A DNA stretch of 26,133 nt from Tieghemiomyces parasiticus. Taxonomy: Eukaryota > Kickxellomycota > Dimargaritomycetes > Dimargaritales > Dimargaritaceae. The notes under the pieces are model-generated. The model had not been told where the DNA came from. It saw nothing but the letters and a program-made list of their open reading frames with translations, and made no database searches. Position 1 is the stretch's first letter, and each line of letters starts with the position of its first letter. Location: assembly GCA_027575765.1 (NCBI GenBank), contig JANBPT010000690.1, forward strand, positions 1-26,133, read 5' to 3'. Of this stretch, positions 1 through 10,572 are shown in pieces. The position numbers were made by a program, and so were the translations under genes.

Positions 1-1287
1 TTCGCTCGAGGAACGCTTGGCCTCCGCACAAGCCGTGGAATCATCATCATCGTCGTCCGGATCGGACAGCGATGACGAGCCCCCAGAGAGTATGGGTACC
101 AGCAGTGGCAGCTCCCGTCGGCCAACTCCCTACGGTGAAGGCCGGCCAGAGCTTCCCAAGCGGCCCAATGCTAATATGTAGGTCACCAGGGAGGGGAGTA
201 ATGGATGCAAGGGCAGCACCTTTGCGTACCCCATCTCTGAGTCAAAGCAGCAGGCGCTAAGACGTACCATTAAATTAGAGTTAACCGTAATTGCCAATTC
301 CATCACCCTGCATTTATTTCTTCATCTAGGCCTGCGGTCATGTCCACTAAGCGCCCCGTGAGCCATTTTCGCGAAGTGATCGAGGTCCAGCGACGGGTAA
401 GCCTTAACGGTCCAGCAGGCCACACACTATTATTTGTTCGGACTAGCACACATCCCATTGTCCATCTCCATTTTTTCTACACTCACCCACCTGCACCTCA
501 ACCCAACCCAATATCCCTCTCTCGCCGTCCATTCCTCCCGCGAGCCTCTTCAGGAAACCCGTGATCCGCGGTTTGACTCCCTCGCGGGAAAATTCAACGA
601 GGATATGTTCAAAAAATCGTTTTCCTTCGTTAACGACCTGAAACAGAGTGAGATTAAGGACCTTCGTGAGCGGATCAAGGCCTGCGACGACCGCGACGTT
701 AAGGAAGACCTCAAGGAGGAACTTCGCCATTTGGTAAGCGGTCATTTTTTAATCTCTATACGGGGATCATTCGTAGCTGCTATACCTCCATTTCCTAGCA
801 ATGGCTGGCCCTATTTGGCCCTGGAATTCCTTCCCTCCCTCCAGCCCTGAGAAGGTTTTCCTAACCACACTTCACCCGCCCATTTTGGCCCCGCTACAGA
901 TCGACGAGACTAAGCGCGAAAAGAATGAAGACCGGCGTAAGCAGCTGCACCGCGACATCAAGAAGCGCGAAGTCGAGATGGTTAAGCAGGGCAAAAAGCC
1001 CTACTTCCTCAAGAAGAGTAAGTACCGCGTGCTCTGGGCTGGCCGTTTTATTATCCATGGGCATGGTCAATGTATCCTCCCTTCAAAGTCTAATACTCAC
1101 CCTTTCCTCCTCCCGCCGTATGCGACACTTGCTCCACCCAGGCGAGGCCAAGAAGCTGGAGCTGGCCGACCGTTTCCAGCGTATCAAGGACCCGCAACAG
1201 TTGGAGCGTGTCATTGAGAAGCGTCGCAAGAAGAATGCTGCCAAGGAAGAGCGTGGTCTGCCCTACCGCAATCGCTACGGCAATTAG
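1..1287 (+). CDS. RRP36: Rrp36-type rRNA processing protein, 5' partial, five visible exons
   Basis: This nucleolar protein of the 90S/SSU processome takes part in early 35S pre-rRNA cleavage (family knowledge). The gene runs off the left edge. The exons I read are <1-177, 330-396, 554-733, 900-1017 and 1142-1287, giving 228 visible residues with the reading frame starting at base 2. All four introns (152, 157, 166 and 124 nt) begin GTAGG or GTAAG and end in AG, and each joins in frame. The visible product starts with an acidic Ser-rich stretch (ESSSSSSGSDSDDEPPES). It then carries the family hallmarks: KRPVSHFREVIEV, RDPRFDSLAGKF, a charged coiled-coil-like helix, KKPYFLKKSEAKKLEL and the C-terminal KKNAAKEERGLPYRNRYGN. 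These motifs lie on five exons and only line up after splicing, which is strong support for the model. It is convergent with SNF1. The start codon lies outside the window. Confidence 0.93.
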
Positions 1288-1639
1288 CCCCTTGTTTTAC
1301 CCTATGACCGGGCACAACCAGTTAATGAATAGCTTTAGCAGTCCCTTTAATCTGTCATGAGTAATCGCGGTATGATTGAAGCTCCGTGGAAATGAAATTG
1401 CTAGGTGTATTTGGACGGGGCGCGATTGTGAGAAGTGACACTGACTTCAAGGGAAAACATAGAAGGTAAAAGACGCGGGGGGAGGATGGGACGGGGCGGC
1501 CGATGGACAAGTTACTAGGGAGGAGGTGTCAAAACCAATGGTGGGCAGTACATAAGCAGGGCCTGAAGTCAAACAGAAAGCTAGGGATTGCAGCCCAACG
1601 CCCCACCCGGTGGGGTTTCCAAGCCCAAGCCGAGGCAGC
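1288..1639. other. Convergent intergenic spacer, RRP36 / SNF1
   Basis: This 352 bp gap between two stop codons must hold both 3' UTRs and terminators. I see no exact AATAAA on either strand near the stops and no ORF with coding character. Confidence 0.5.
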
Positions 1640-4317
1640 TCAGGCGGCCAGCTTGGTAATGAGCCGTGCACACACATAGAAGAACGGGAAAATGGAGTGG
1701 ATTGCGGGCCCATGGCTTATATTTTCCTGCAACAGTTGACTGGGGACCGAGGAACCAAATAGGGACGCGGGCGGCGACGTGGACTCGGCGGCGGGGTCGG
1801 TTGGGGATGGTGTCCGGACAATCGCGGCCTCAGGCACGGCTCCGTGCAAGAAGGCCTGAGCCTGAGACATGGCCGGCACATACCGAAAATCTACCAGATA
1901 GTTCTGCGAGTCAATCTTGTAGAGCTGCATATCGAATTTAACCACCAGGCCCTCGAGGTAGGTCGACCGCCGTGGTGAGGTGGCCAGGCCGGGACCTGCC
2001 ATTTCTATCGCGCCCTCCTTACCCTCGCTAGACCGAGCTGGATAAACGAATCGGCACCGAACGTGCCAGGCGTTGAACGGTTTCCACTGGATCCCCAGGC
2101 TGCGTAGGGTCTTGTAGATTTCGTCCATAATCTCGCGCGGCGGGTTGCGCGACCGGATTCCGAAGTGCCAGCGAGGGGGCCGGCGGGCGGCAGTCTTGGC
2201 AGCGGCGCTGGCCGGGGGCACCGCGGGATCGGCTTTGGCCTCGGCCCGCGGGTAGGTACGGTTGGGAGGTACGGACGGGATCGGCACGCTAACCGAGGCA
2301 CGGCGGCCAAGTGACTGTATCGGAGTACCAAGGGTATTGCCGGTGGCTTGCTGGTAGGCCTGGTATGATGTAGGCAGCGCGTGACGCTGGTTACCGATAA
2401 GTGGGGTGGCCGCGAAGCCAGCCTGGTTGAACGGGTGGATGGCTGACTGCGGGGACATGGCGAACGTGTCATTGAGGGTTACGGGGGCAATCGAGATGGG
2501 AGCCAGGGAGGGTCCACCGCCCCGGGACGGGATAGCGATGGGTGGAGGTTTGATGGGACTGACTCCGTCGGGGCCTGGGGCAGTGGTGCCCGGGTCGGTG
2601 GGAGGCGGGGAGAATTGTCCGCTGCTGCCCGTCGGCAGGAGATTCTCGGCACGCCGGACCTTGTGGAGGGGGCTCCCGCCAACCGCAGGTTCCTGTGAAC
2701 GCATGGCTCGTAGCATCTGGGAGGCCATGTGCTGCTGTGGTAGGCTGCTGCTCAGTACCGTAATAGACGATTGGGACGGCGACCCGTATTCCTCCCCCCC
2801 TTCCTCATCAATGGGGTCGTCCTCACCCCTCATGACAGCATCGATGGTGGGGCGTCGGCCACCCTGATCGGGCGAGAGTGACCCTGACCGGGCCCGGGTA
2901 CCGGAACCGGGCACTGCAAGTGCGTCAGAACCCCCAGTCCCGGACCGCGGGCGGCCCGCTGGCGGTGGGGTGGCGTTCCAGGCGGGCGGTGAGGAACCGA
3001 AGGTGTAGTTCTGCAGTTGCTGGCTAGTGGCGGTGTGCCGAAGATCGAACGCGATTCGATTCTGGTCAGCCACCAGCTGGTATGCCACCCTAATATGGTT
3101 GGTGGCCGGATTGGATACGGGATCACGCAGGGCGGCCACGATGGCGTCACGGGACTCGGGTAACTTACGAACGAGCTGGGCGATAAATTCCTCGTTAAGC
3201 GGCGCCGTGGTGTCAATGTCCTCCTGGGCCACGGGCTGCAGATAGTCCGGCAGGTTGCGGAGAAACCAGGGGTGCTGACGGATCTCAGCAATCGTGATCC
3301 GCTCGAGCGGCTTGACTCGCAGCATGGCCTTGAGGAGGCCCTGTACTTCCTCCGACAGGTATGTGGGCATCGTGAACAGGCCGCTGGATATCTTCTTGAA
3401 GAGCTGCGGGATAGAATCGTCGTCGAAGGGTAGCTTGCCACAAAGCATGACGTACAGGATGATGCCGCAGCTCCACACGTCTACCTCGGGGCCCGAGTAG
3501 TAATGGCCGTTGATGACCTCGGGGGCAGCATAGTTGGGCGACCCGCAGCTGGTCTTGAGGAATTCGCCGTCGCTCATAAAGTTGGACAGGCCGAAATCCG
3601 CAATCTTGACGTTATCATATTTGTCGAGCAAAAGGTTCTCCGGTTTGAGGTCACGGTGTACAATCTTGTGGCGGTGGCAGTAGTCCACAGCGCTGATGAT
3701 CTGTTGGAAGAAACGGCGGCCCTCGTTCTCATCCATGCGGCCGCGCTCGACGATGTAGTTGAATAGCTCACCCCCGGCGTACTCTATGACCATGATGCAA
3801 TCGGTTGCCGTCATGATCACCTCGTATAGCTTGATAATGTGCGGGTGTCTGAGCAGCTGAAGGTACTGAATCTCGCGTTTGACGCGGCTCACCATATCGC
3901 TCTTGATGTTCTCGCGGCCAATCATTTTAAGGGCGACATTGTGGCCGGTTTGGGAGTGAACCCCGACTAAAGACGGAGCGGTGGCGAGGTTGAGGAGTAG
4001 ACATGTGAGAAATACCGAGAAGAGGGGGGGAGGTAGGAACGGAGAGAAGAGTGTTTTAGGATTGGCTTGGGCCGGTCTGGGTATGTGGTGTGAGCCCTAT
4101 GGAGATGGAGGCTATGTCGCTCAGAACCAAGGCCGAAGCGGGGTGGGTAGAGGTTGGACCCCGCCATGGGTCTCAAAGGTAGGTCAGAGGAATACAAGGT
4201 CTCTCCGCAGGATGAGCCCACCTCCGGAATTCCCAGACACTTACGTTTGACCTTCCCGAAGGAACCGACACCCAGGGTCTTGATAATTGTGTAGTTGCCG
4301 ATGCGTGGCCGCGACAT
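1640..4317 (-). CDS. SNF1: SNF1/AMPK catalytic alpha subunit, Ser/Thr protein kinase
   Basis: This is the catalytic subunit of the SNF1/AMPK complex, which drives the low-glucose/low-energy response. Exon 1 is 4317-4245 and exon 2 is 3966-1640, giving 799 aa. The 278 nt intron (GTAAGT...TTTAG) splits the kinase N-lobe between the glycine loop GVGSFGKV (residues 16-23) and the ATP lysine in VALK (Lys38). Other landmarks are HRDLKPEN (Asp130), DFG (Asp148), activation-loop LKTSCGSPNYAAPE with the presumed phospho-Thr163, a UBA-like autoinhibitory segment at about 278-330, a long Ser/Pro/Gly-rich linker at about 335-620, and the C-terminal beta/gamma-binding domain from RWHFGIRSR (about 623) to FFYVCARLITKLA. 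I chose the ATG at 4317 because it is the first ATG in this frame next to RIGNYTIIKTLG and has ACC before it; the upstream in-frame codon at 4353 is GTG. The linker and C-terminus carry RRxS/T sites (Ser582 in RRAS; RRST near 690-693). Confidence 0.97.
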
Positions 4318-5853
4318 GGTGATGGGCGGGGGTGCAAGACCTGCACGATACACGGTAAGTGGGGCTTAAGGTCAGGTGGGATGCGATGGGCGCGGTAATC
4401 GGATGAGGGTCGCGCGATGGTCTTGAGTATTGCAAACGAAAAGGCCGAGGAAAGGGTGCAGTAGTCATCGGTTGCGCTACAGGAACGAAAGAAAAATATG
4501 GGCTCTCCAGTCGGTCACGAGATGGGGGTTGCGCCGAATGATGGAGAAAGTACAGGTCGGCTGGGTGAGGAATGCGGGACCCGGAAGCGAGAGTGAAACA
4601 TGTTTTTCACCTGTAAGGGATGTCCGGCAGCTGGTATGCTCACCGGTGGACCAGGTCGGGGAACAGAGGCAGGGCTGGGGCAAAGGGTTATCGGCAGACG
4701 CCGTAGTGACGTGCCAGAGAGTCCGGGAGCGGAGAGCTACTGTATTTTGCAGTGTTCGCATAGCAGCAGATTTAATTTTTTGCGTCTGCTGAGATTAAAA
4801 TTGTGCGCTACCCACTCGCCAACTGTGCGTCTTGGGTGACGCGTTGTTTGCACGGGCCGTGGCCAGCCAGTATGCGTCATCGCATTGTGCGCCAGAACGA
4901 GTGGATCCTGCGTTGCGCCTGTTGCTGTCGATATCACCAAGTCCTCGCACTGCATCGACAGTGCCAGATAGATGCTACTTGCCATACCAGCCTAGGCCAA
5001 TGCCCTTGATGGCTGGGCAGAGAAGCCCCCATCCAAAAAAATGTAATGAACAACTGCTGCCTGCTGTGAGACCACATACTAATAGGCTCGACCTTTGGCC
5101 ATACTGCTAACACTCTCACTTTGCCATATGTTCATCAATGCAAACGCACACGCACACGTAAACGATTCAGCCCATTAAATGGAAAATTTGCTACCATTGA
5201 AACGCAGATTCATGGGACACGCGTCACCAATGCTACACACGGGTGGCGTGCTATCCATCATTGTCATGGTGCAGACTCGCTTGCAAATAGTAGTAAAAGT
5301 CAGATGTGCCATCATGTGGGCCCTTGCGTCCGGGGTGGTTACTGCCTTCCTTCTCCACCAAGGCCCCTATACCTTCTATCTGCAATCGAGTATTAGCCCT
5401 TGGGCGTATGGCTGACCACTCGTAGATTAGCCGCACCATGAGTTGCCAGACATACGATATTCTCTCTATACATTCGCACGTCCCGGTAATTTGTGCATCC
5501 AACGGCCTACGTATATGTGTTCGCCTGAGATAAGGCAGCTACAAGGATTGTCAGCTAAGAACACACGTAACGATGCTAGACACCTGGCCTGAAAGATAGT
5601 GCCATCAAATGGGCCACAGACCAGGCGTGGCAATGCCATAACATGCTGCGAGTTTGGTAAAAATGGCGGAGGTAGGTGGTTTTGTTGAACACTCTCCCCG
5701 GCCTGCGCCTAACTTGGGCGCGGTATGTTCGGCAGATGGTAACATGAACGCCGCTGCTGCACCCCTAGTCTACCGCACTCGAATCTATATCCAATCTTGA
5801 TGCTTTTATTCCACCTTGCGCTGTTGGTGACGGAGAGCCCCCCGCACCGAGAA
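4318..5853. other. Intergenic region holding SNF1 promoter/5' UTR and ALKBH7 3' UTR
   Basis: 1.5 kb lies between the SNF1 ATG and the ALKBH7 stop, both on the - strand. The left part should be the SNF1 leader and promoter. On the - strand there is an acceptor-like GTGCAG just upstream of the SNF1 ATG, so a leader intron is possible. ACGCGT hexamers occur near 4838 and 5219, and a short CA/CG-rich run near 5142-5158. Short ORFs here overlap each other in several frames and show no recognisable domain. Confidence 0.4.
5805..5810 (-). terminator. AATAAA polyadenylation signal of the ALKBH7-like gene
   Basis: The + strand TTTATT reads AATAAA on the - strand, about 44 nt past the stop codon at 5854. 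The position fits a polyadenylation signal. Confidence 0.55.
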
Positions 5854-6699
5854 CTACCCCGAGCCCTCGGTTTTGGCGTCCCGGAAGAGGAGGGAGATGC
5901 GCCGGCCACGTGGCACCACCTCCCCGCGGAATGTGTTGTGAACCCCGTCGTTAAACGGGATCTCGTGGGTGAAGTCAAAGCGGAGGGCGTCCCGTTGAAC
6001 GTAAAGACACTTGGGCGGGAGCCGAACGGTTACGTGGCACGCCGGGTCGGACTTATGGGTGAACCGCATGACGGTCGGGGTGAGGAGGCAGAGCCCTGCG
6101 ACGAACCGGCCAGAGAATTCGATATTGTCCACGTGCTTGAGGATAGCGCCCGACGTGTGGAGGTCTAGGATGTGAATCGGGAGCCAGGGTGTATCCGACG
6201 GGAAGTAGTCCCAGGCCCGCTGGAGAATAGCTAGGGCCGGTGCGGCCGGGTCGTTGGCGGGGACGGGCTGGGGTACCCAAGAGCTGACGGTACACTCACG
6301 ATACTGAGTGATAACCGAGTCAAAGTGGCCCGCGTAGTACTCGTCAGCCGCATAGCGGCGCAGTTTCTGGTGCGCCGCCCGGGCCAGCACGTTGTGCTCG
6401 GCCGTCGTCACAAAGTCCGGGATGATGTCGAGGTCCGTCAGAGAGTAGTCTGACCGTGTAAAGGCCGGTGAAGGGTCATAATAAGCGTCCCGGTCGGCAG
6501 GCCCACGCTCATTAACTGGCACGAATGAAATCGCGGCCAGTCTACGACAGTGGCAGCGGGGATAAGGCCGTTTACCGCAGAGCCCAGAGCCAAGTAGGGT
6601 GCTGTCGCCAAAGACTCCCTGCATCACCTGGGACAGACCAGTCGGCCGCCATGACCGGCCCCGCTGAACATTACGAAGGGCAGAAATCAAACTGGTCAT
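5854..6699 (-). CDS. ALKBH7: ALKBH7-like mitochondrial Fe(II)/2-oxoglutarate dioxygenase
   Basis: This is a member of the AlkB superfamily, closest by eye to ALKBH7. The animal protein is mitochondrial and linked to programmed necrosis and mitochondrial RNA/fatty-acid metabolism. It is a single-exon gene of 281 aa. After the N-terminal extension the order matches the family: DIIPDFVTTAEH (about 91-102), LPIHILDLHTSGAILKHVDN (about 173-192), GLCLLTPTVMRF, FDFTHEIPF and RGRRISLLFR. The double-stranded beta-helix residues are all present: the iron triad His189-x-Asp191 and His245, and the 2-oxoglutarate pair Arg267-x5-Arg273. Residues 1-31 hold several Arg and no Asp/Glu, as expected for a mitochondrial presequence. 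An insert of about a dozen Pro/Ala-rich residues (about 142-155) sits before the ILQRAWDYF helix. The ATG at 6699 is the first in frame; a second Met at residue 26 would remove most of the presequence. The substrate is unknown. Confidence 0.87.
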   Translation of the reverse strand: MTSLISALRNVQRGRSWRPTGLSQVMQGVFGDSTLLGSGLCGKRPYPRCHCRRLAAISFVPVNERGPADRDAYYDPSPAFTRSDYSLTDLDIIPDFVTTAEHNVLARAAHQKLRRYAADEYYAGHFDSVITQYRECTVSSWVPQPVPANDPAAPALAILQRAWDYFPSDTPWLPIHILDLHTSGAILKHVDNIEFSGRFVAGLCLLTPTVMRFTHKSDPACHVTVRLPPKCLYVQRDALRFDFTHEIPFNDGVHNTFRGEVVPRGRRISLLFRDAKTEGSG

Positions 6700-8061
6700 G
6701 GGACAATGCTGATCGGCTGCCTGTGTTACTGTGCATTACTAAGAGACTAAAGGAATGAGGCGGGTTGGAGAGACGGAATACAACGGTCGAAACACTGGTT
6801 ACAGTGGCACACTTACCGCCATCCCACCACCACCCGTACCTCATTACACAGCTGGTCACCTACTATCCCATAGGGCTGGGCCGGTTTACGATGAGGTCTA
6901 GGCATATATTACCGAGTTTTCACTGCCTGCTTTGATATTTCAAAACGGCTGCCTGGGTCACAATGGACCCGATCCTGCGCATGGATTGCATTCCCAGTCC
7001 AGTCGGTACCTACCAAGACCTGGCTGCCCTCAGCTACCTAGCGTCTCCTTCTCCCTAAAGGCCCAACGTGTTGCTGAAATATACTCTAGATAGTAAATCA
7101 AACTAGGAAAGTAATGCTCCCCGATCCAGGTCGTAACCATCGACATGCCATCCAGCTTGCGTGCCGCCTAGCTGGTCAAAGTCAGTATTTAATTTTCTCC
7201 GGTCCGCGTCACATGACGGGGGGCGGTTATAGATGGCGTCGCCAGGTTGGTGCGGAACGATACTGCAGCTTTATCCTCCTATCCGTCTAAGAGCTCCTTG
7301 TACGTAGGCTGAAAGTACTAGGTTGAGTAGACGATTCCATTACGGTATGTGCGAGGAGAGGACTTGCTAACTTATGCAATAATATTATCGGATGTGGTTC
7401 TGCACCCCATCCCAAGGGCCCAGCGGATGGTGCCAAGTAAACCCTATGCCGTGAAGCGTTTCCGATAGAACAGCCTCTAAACAGTGTCCGTGGTAAATTT
7501 GTGTTTAACATTAAGGTATTTTGGATGCCACGCAAAGTCGGTTGCAGGTTCACTTCCCCGCCGTTTCCGGTAAGTAGAATAAAAATTGACATTCCGCACC
7601 CGTGTGACTTTGACAATGACTATAGGGTCCCACCATGACCTCGGGATTTTATGATGATAATTATTGGGCAAGATAACGGCAGTGATGATTGATTTTTGAA
7701 CCAATTTGTAAACCAAGGCTACGTCATGTTAATGGTTGGGAGGGGGAATATACAAGTGACTCTAAAAATGGGTGCCGATCATCGAGCAACGCTGTCGGGC
7801 CTTGACCCGATAACGATGACCAGACGATTCACTGCCTGCAGCGACCGGCTTGGATTATTACAACACTGGCCCTGCATTGTGAACAGACCCGGTTGCTCTG
7901 ACTGCCATTGGGCTACAACTACGGATTCTAGTAAATAACAGCAGGCCATCATGCACTATAGCCGTACAGCAAATCGTTGGATCTAACTCCCCCTCTCTCG
8001 TTGTACAGTAGATTGATATTGTTATTTTGGTTTTATTTACACACCTTGCATTGCCCTCGGC
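6700..8061. other. Intergenic region upstream of the ALKBH7-like gene
   Basis: 1.36 kb runs from the ALKBH7-like start codon to the CENP-I stop. It should contain the ALKBH7 promoter near 6700-7000 and the CENP-I 3' UTR at its right end. It is relatively AT-rich toward 7300-7800. ORFs are short, mutually overlapping and without domain character. I see no RNA gene or transposon remnant. Confidence 0.4.
8032..8037 (-). terminator. AATAAA polyadenylation signal of the CENP-I gene
   Basis: The + strand TTTATT gives AATAAA on the - strand about 25 nt beyond the stop codon at 8062, a usual distance for a cleavage/polyadenylation signal. Confidence 0.6.
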
Positions 8062-10260
8062 TCATATCCGGTCCACTCGTTTACTTGTACCGGGCATACC
8101 GATCTGCAGGAAGCGCCGGACGCCAGCGAACCCCTGGTCGACCAGAAACTGGAGGTAGGCCTGCCGAAGCTCCTTAAACTGACGGTGGGCGGGCGACAGG
8201 TCCTGGCGGATAAGTTCGAATGATTCTGAGGTAAAGGCTCCCCCGGAATAGCCAGGTCCTGTCACAGAGGGTTGGGCGGTACCTTGAGACAGACAACGGC
8301 GGACGAATTGGTCGCGGTAGGTGGCGAACGCCGGATGATTGAATATGCTGACCGCCGGCTTTAGGTGGCTCGTACCCACCTGTCGGCGCAGCGCCTCGAG
8401 GAAGGTTGGGGTCAGGCCAAATGGTCCATCGTCGATGACGGCCGGATCCCGTCCGACGGTACGAAAGGCCTGCTGGGTCCAGAGACAGTGACAGACGTCG
8501 AAGAGAAGGGCATTGAAATGAGCCACGTGGTCCAATGGGAGGCCGAGGGCTTGGTAAGCGGCGGGAAGGTTCGCGGCCGCACCGGGCTCCCCTTCGATTA
8601 CATCCAAAGCTTGACGGCAGCCGGCCACGACATCAAGCGCCCCTGCCACGGTCGAAGCTACCCCGGTCCCCAGGATAAGCAAGTGGAACGTACGGTGGAA
8701 AGGTAGGTAGAGGTAAGGGAATTGGTACTTGCGCCGAGCGACGGTGAGGAGGTGATAAAAGTCCAGAACAGTCGACTGGACCCGCGAGTCGTCCAGGTGA
8801 GCGAGCAAGGCAGTGACGGCCAGACGGTCGGCATGTCGCATGAGTTCTAGAGTGGACCGGGCAGTGTCCACAGTGGGCGAGCTAGATCCCGGCGAGGCCG
8901 CCCGATGGGTTAGCCACCCGGCCACCAGCTGCGTGTGCGTCGTCAGCAACCGACACCGTTCGATCGCCCCGGCCGTACGGAACAGTCGGTGCAGAGGCTT
9001 GAGGAACCACACATAGAGTTCCTCGTAGGCGCACGGTGATTTGAAGGTGAGCAGCTCCAGGATGGTCTCGGCGTGGTCCTGGCCGTTCCAGGTGCGTAAA
9101 AAGGCCACCAGGAACCGGTCCACGGCTGGAAGGAGAAACCGGGTCACGCGGCTTAGCTGGAGGAGACCGGTCAGGATACTGGTCAGTTCGGTGGCGTGGC
9201 CGAAACGCGTACTACGCTGTTGGGTCAGATCCGTGAGGTACTGTTCAACCCACCGGTCCACGCGCGCTGCCAGGGTTGGATCTGGGGTGCATGCCAAAAG
9301 GTGGTGCAGGTACGGGTTCTGCCAGATGGCCATCAGCCGATCGGGTAGTTCGACGCAGTCAATGAGGCGGGCAAACTCGTCAAACGACCGTACCATCTCC
9401 AGCTGGGGCGTCCCGCGCGGATCTGGGAGACGCTGCTGGCCGTGTAAGTGGGTATAGTAGTGGGTGACCGGGGGCAGGCCCGCCGACGCCTTCCGGTTGC
9501 GGTGGGTGACCGTGCCGCGGTCGACTTTTCCCGTCGAACTTGGCGTTGCTTCCCCTGGCTCGGTTGCCCACCGGGCCTGGATGTGGGCTACGGTGTCCTG
9601 CCAGCGCAAGTTACTGGCAGGTAAGCGGCCGATCTGACCCGTAGCGGCCTGGAGTCCCTGGATAACGGTAGGCGAGTAGATCTTGTACACGCGGGCCAGC
9701 TCCAGCAAATCGAGGTCGGGGCCAGTCCGGGCCAACAGAACCAACAGCTGGCGGACGCGGAAGGGCTTCACTGAGGCCCGGGTGGTCAACCGCACGAGGA
9801 TGCGAACCATAGGCGCGCGGAAACTCTCGTAGGATAGGTAGTGAAAGAAGACGCCGTACAGCCGGCGGAGCGGCTCAATGTCGTCCAGCCAGTCCCAAAT
9901 GAGCGCGACCCAGTGGAGTAGGAGTTTCTGGTAGTCGTAGGCCCGGACGCGCGCCAGGTGGCCCAGAATATGGCAGACAGCGATGTGGGGCACCGTGGCA
10001 CGCGGGTACAGGTGAGCCATCAGTACTTTGGCCTGGTAGAGCGGGGATTCGGGGGCCAGTGTTAGGTCCAGGATGGCCAGGATTTGCAACCCGGTGAGAC
10101 CGACCTGGCGAGCCAGGGTTTCGTACGTTTCGAGCTCTGGAATGAGAGTGCCACGTCCATGGAGTGGCGCAGAGCACAGCTGCTGGACTAGGCCCGCGAG
10201 TCTCTCCGCAGCGTCGTCGCGGTCCAAAGGTGGGTCATGCGGGTCGTCCGCATTCATCAT
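8062..10260 (-). CDS. MIS6: CENP-I / Mis6 / Ctf3 kinetochore (CCAN) subunit
   Basis: This is an inner-kinetochore protein of the constitutive centromere-associated network. In the family it works with CENP-H/K/M in CENP-A loading and kinetochore assembly. The gene is one open exon of 732 aa, close to the roughly 750 aa of animal CENP-I. It is predicted all-helical (HEAT-like), rich in Leu/Arg/His. Family-like blocks in order: LYQAKVLMAHLYPRATVPH (about 74-92), LLLHWVALIWDWLDDIEPL (about 113-131), LYGVFFHYLSYESFRAP, VKPFRVRQLLVL (about 164-175) and, past a basic Ser/Thr linker, PQLEMVRSFDEFARLIDCVE followed by NPYLHHLLACTPD. The frame continues upstream to a GTG at 10284, but eukaryotic initiation more likely uses the tandem ATG-ATG at 10260/10257. 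A CACGTG box and an E2F-like site lie 285-325 nt upstream. The assignment rests on eye recognition of the PFRVR block and overall pattern. Confidence 0.84.
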   Translation of the reverse strand: MMNADDPHDPPLDRDDAAERLAGLVQQLCSAPLHGRGTLIPELETYETLARQVGLTGLQILAILDLTLAPESPLYQAKVLMAHLYPRATVPHIAVCHILGHLARVRAYDYQKLLLHWVALIWDWLDDIEPLRRLYGVFFHYLSYESFRAPMVRILVRLTTRASVKPFRVRQLLVLLARTGPDLDLLELARVYKIYSPTVIQGLQAATGQIGRLPASNLRWQDTVAHIQARWATEPGEATPSSTGKVDRGTVTHRNRKASAGLPPVTHYYTHLHGQQRLPDPRGTPQLEMVRSFDEFARLIDCVELPDRLMAIWQNPYLHHLLACTPDPTLAARVDRWVEQYLTDLTQQRSTRFGHATELTSILTGLLQLSRVTRFLLPAVDRFLVAFLRTWNGQDHAETILELLTFKSPCAYEELYVWFLKPLHRLFRTAGAIERCRLLTTHTQLVAGWLTHRAASPGSSSPTVDTARSTLELMRHADRLAVTALLAHLDDSRVQSTVLDFYHLLTVARRKYQFPYLYLPFHRTFHLLILGTGVASTVAGALDVVAGCRQALDVIEGEPGAAANLPAAYQALGLPLDHVAHFNALLFDVCHCLWTQQAFRTVGRDPAVIDDGPFGLTPTFLEALRRQVGTSHLKPAVSIFNHPAFATYRDQFVRRCLSQGTAQPSVTGPGYSGGAFTSESFELIRQDLSPAHRQFKELRQAYLQFLVDQGFAGVRRFLQIGMPGTSKRVDRI

Positions 10261-10543
10261 AAGAAACGGGTAGAGGCCTGGCACTGACAGGTTAGGTGTA
10301 CGACAGGTTTTGGAGAATTAGACGGAACGTTGGTCGAGTCGGAGGTTGGTGGGGCAGCGGTACAAGCATGTGGTCAAGAGCATAACATGAGGCGGAGGGA
10401 AGGGGCTGAACTGACTTGTAAGCCCCCTTACCCGTTCCCCTTTGAAAACGTAAACAGACGGGGCTGGATTGGCCCTGTAGTTGACAACTCACCAAGGCCT
10501 GGTCCCACCTGCGAGCCGAGGCTGATGTGCAGCTGGTCGATTA

Positions 10544-10549
10544 CACGTG
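10544..10549. promoter_or_regulatory. CACGTG E-box (GTCACGTG on the - strand) upstream of CENP-I
   Basis: A palindromic CACGTG lies about 285 nt upstream of the CENP-I start codon. On the coding (-) strand it reads GTCACGTG, matching the RTCACRTG consensus of Cbf1/USF-type bHLH factors. Function is inferred from motif and position only. Confidence 0.35.
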
Positions 10550-10572
10550 ACCAACGGGGCTGGTAGGCTCCA

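Noticed and set aside
4318..4353. 12-residue N-terminal extension of SNF1
   Set aside because: The upstream codon is GTG, while the ATG at 4317 has a good ACC context and directly precedes the conserved IGNYTIIKTLG.
4832..5110. 92-codon ORF in the SNF1 upstream region
   Set aside because: There is no domain, other frames overlap it, and the length is within chance expectation.
7535..7565. GCAGGTTCACTTCCCC resembling a tRNA T-arm
   Set aside because: The T-stem does not pair and no upstream A box or cloverleaf fits.
10261..10284. N-terminal extension of CENP-I to a GTG at 10284
   Set aside because: GTG initiation is unlikely in a nuclear eukaryotic gene, and tandem ATGs lie eight and nine codons in.
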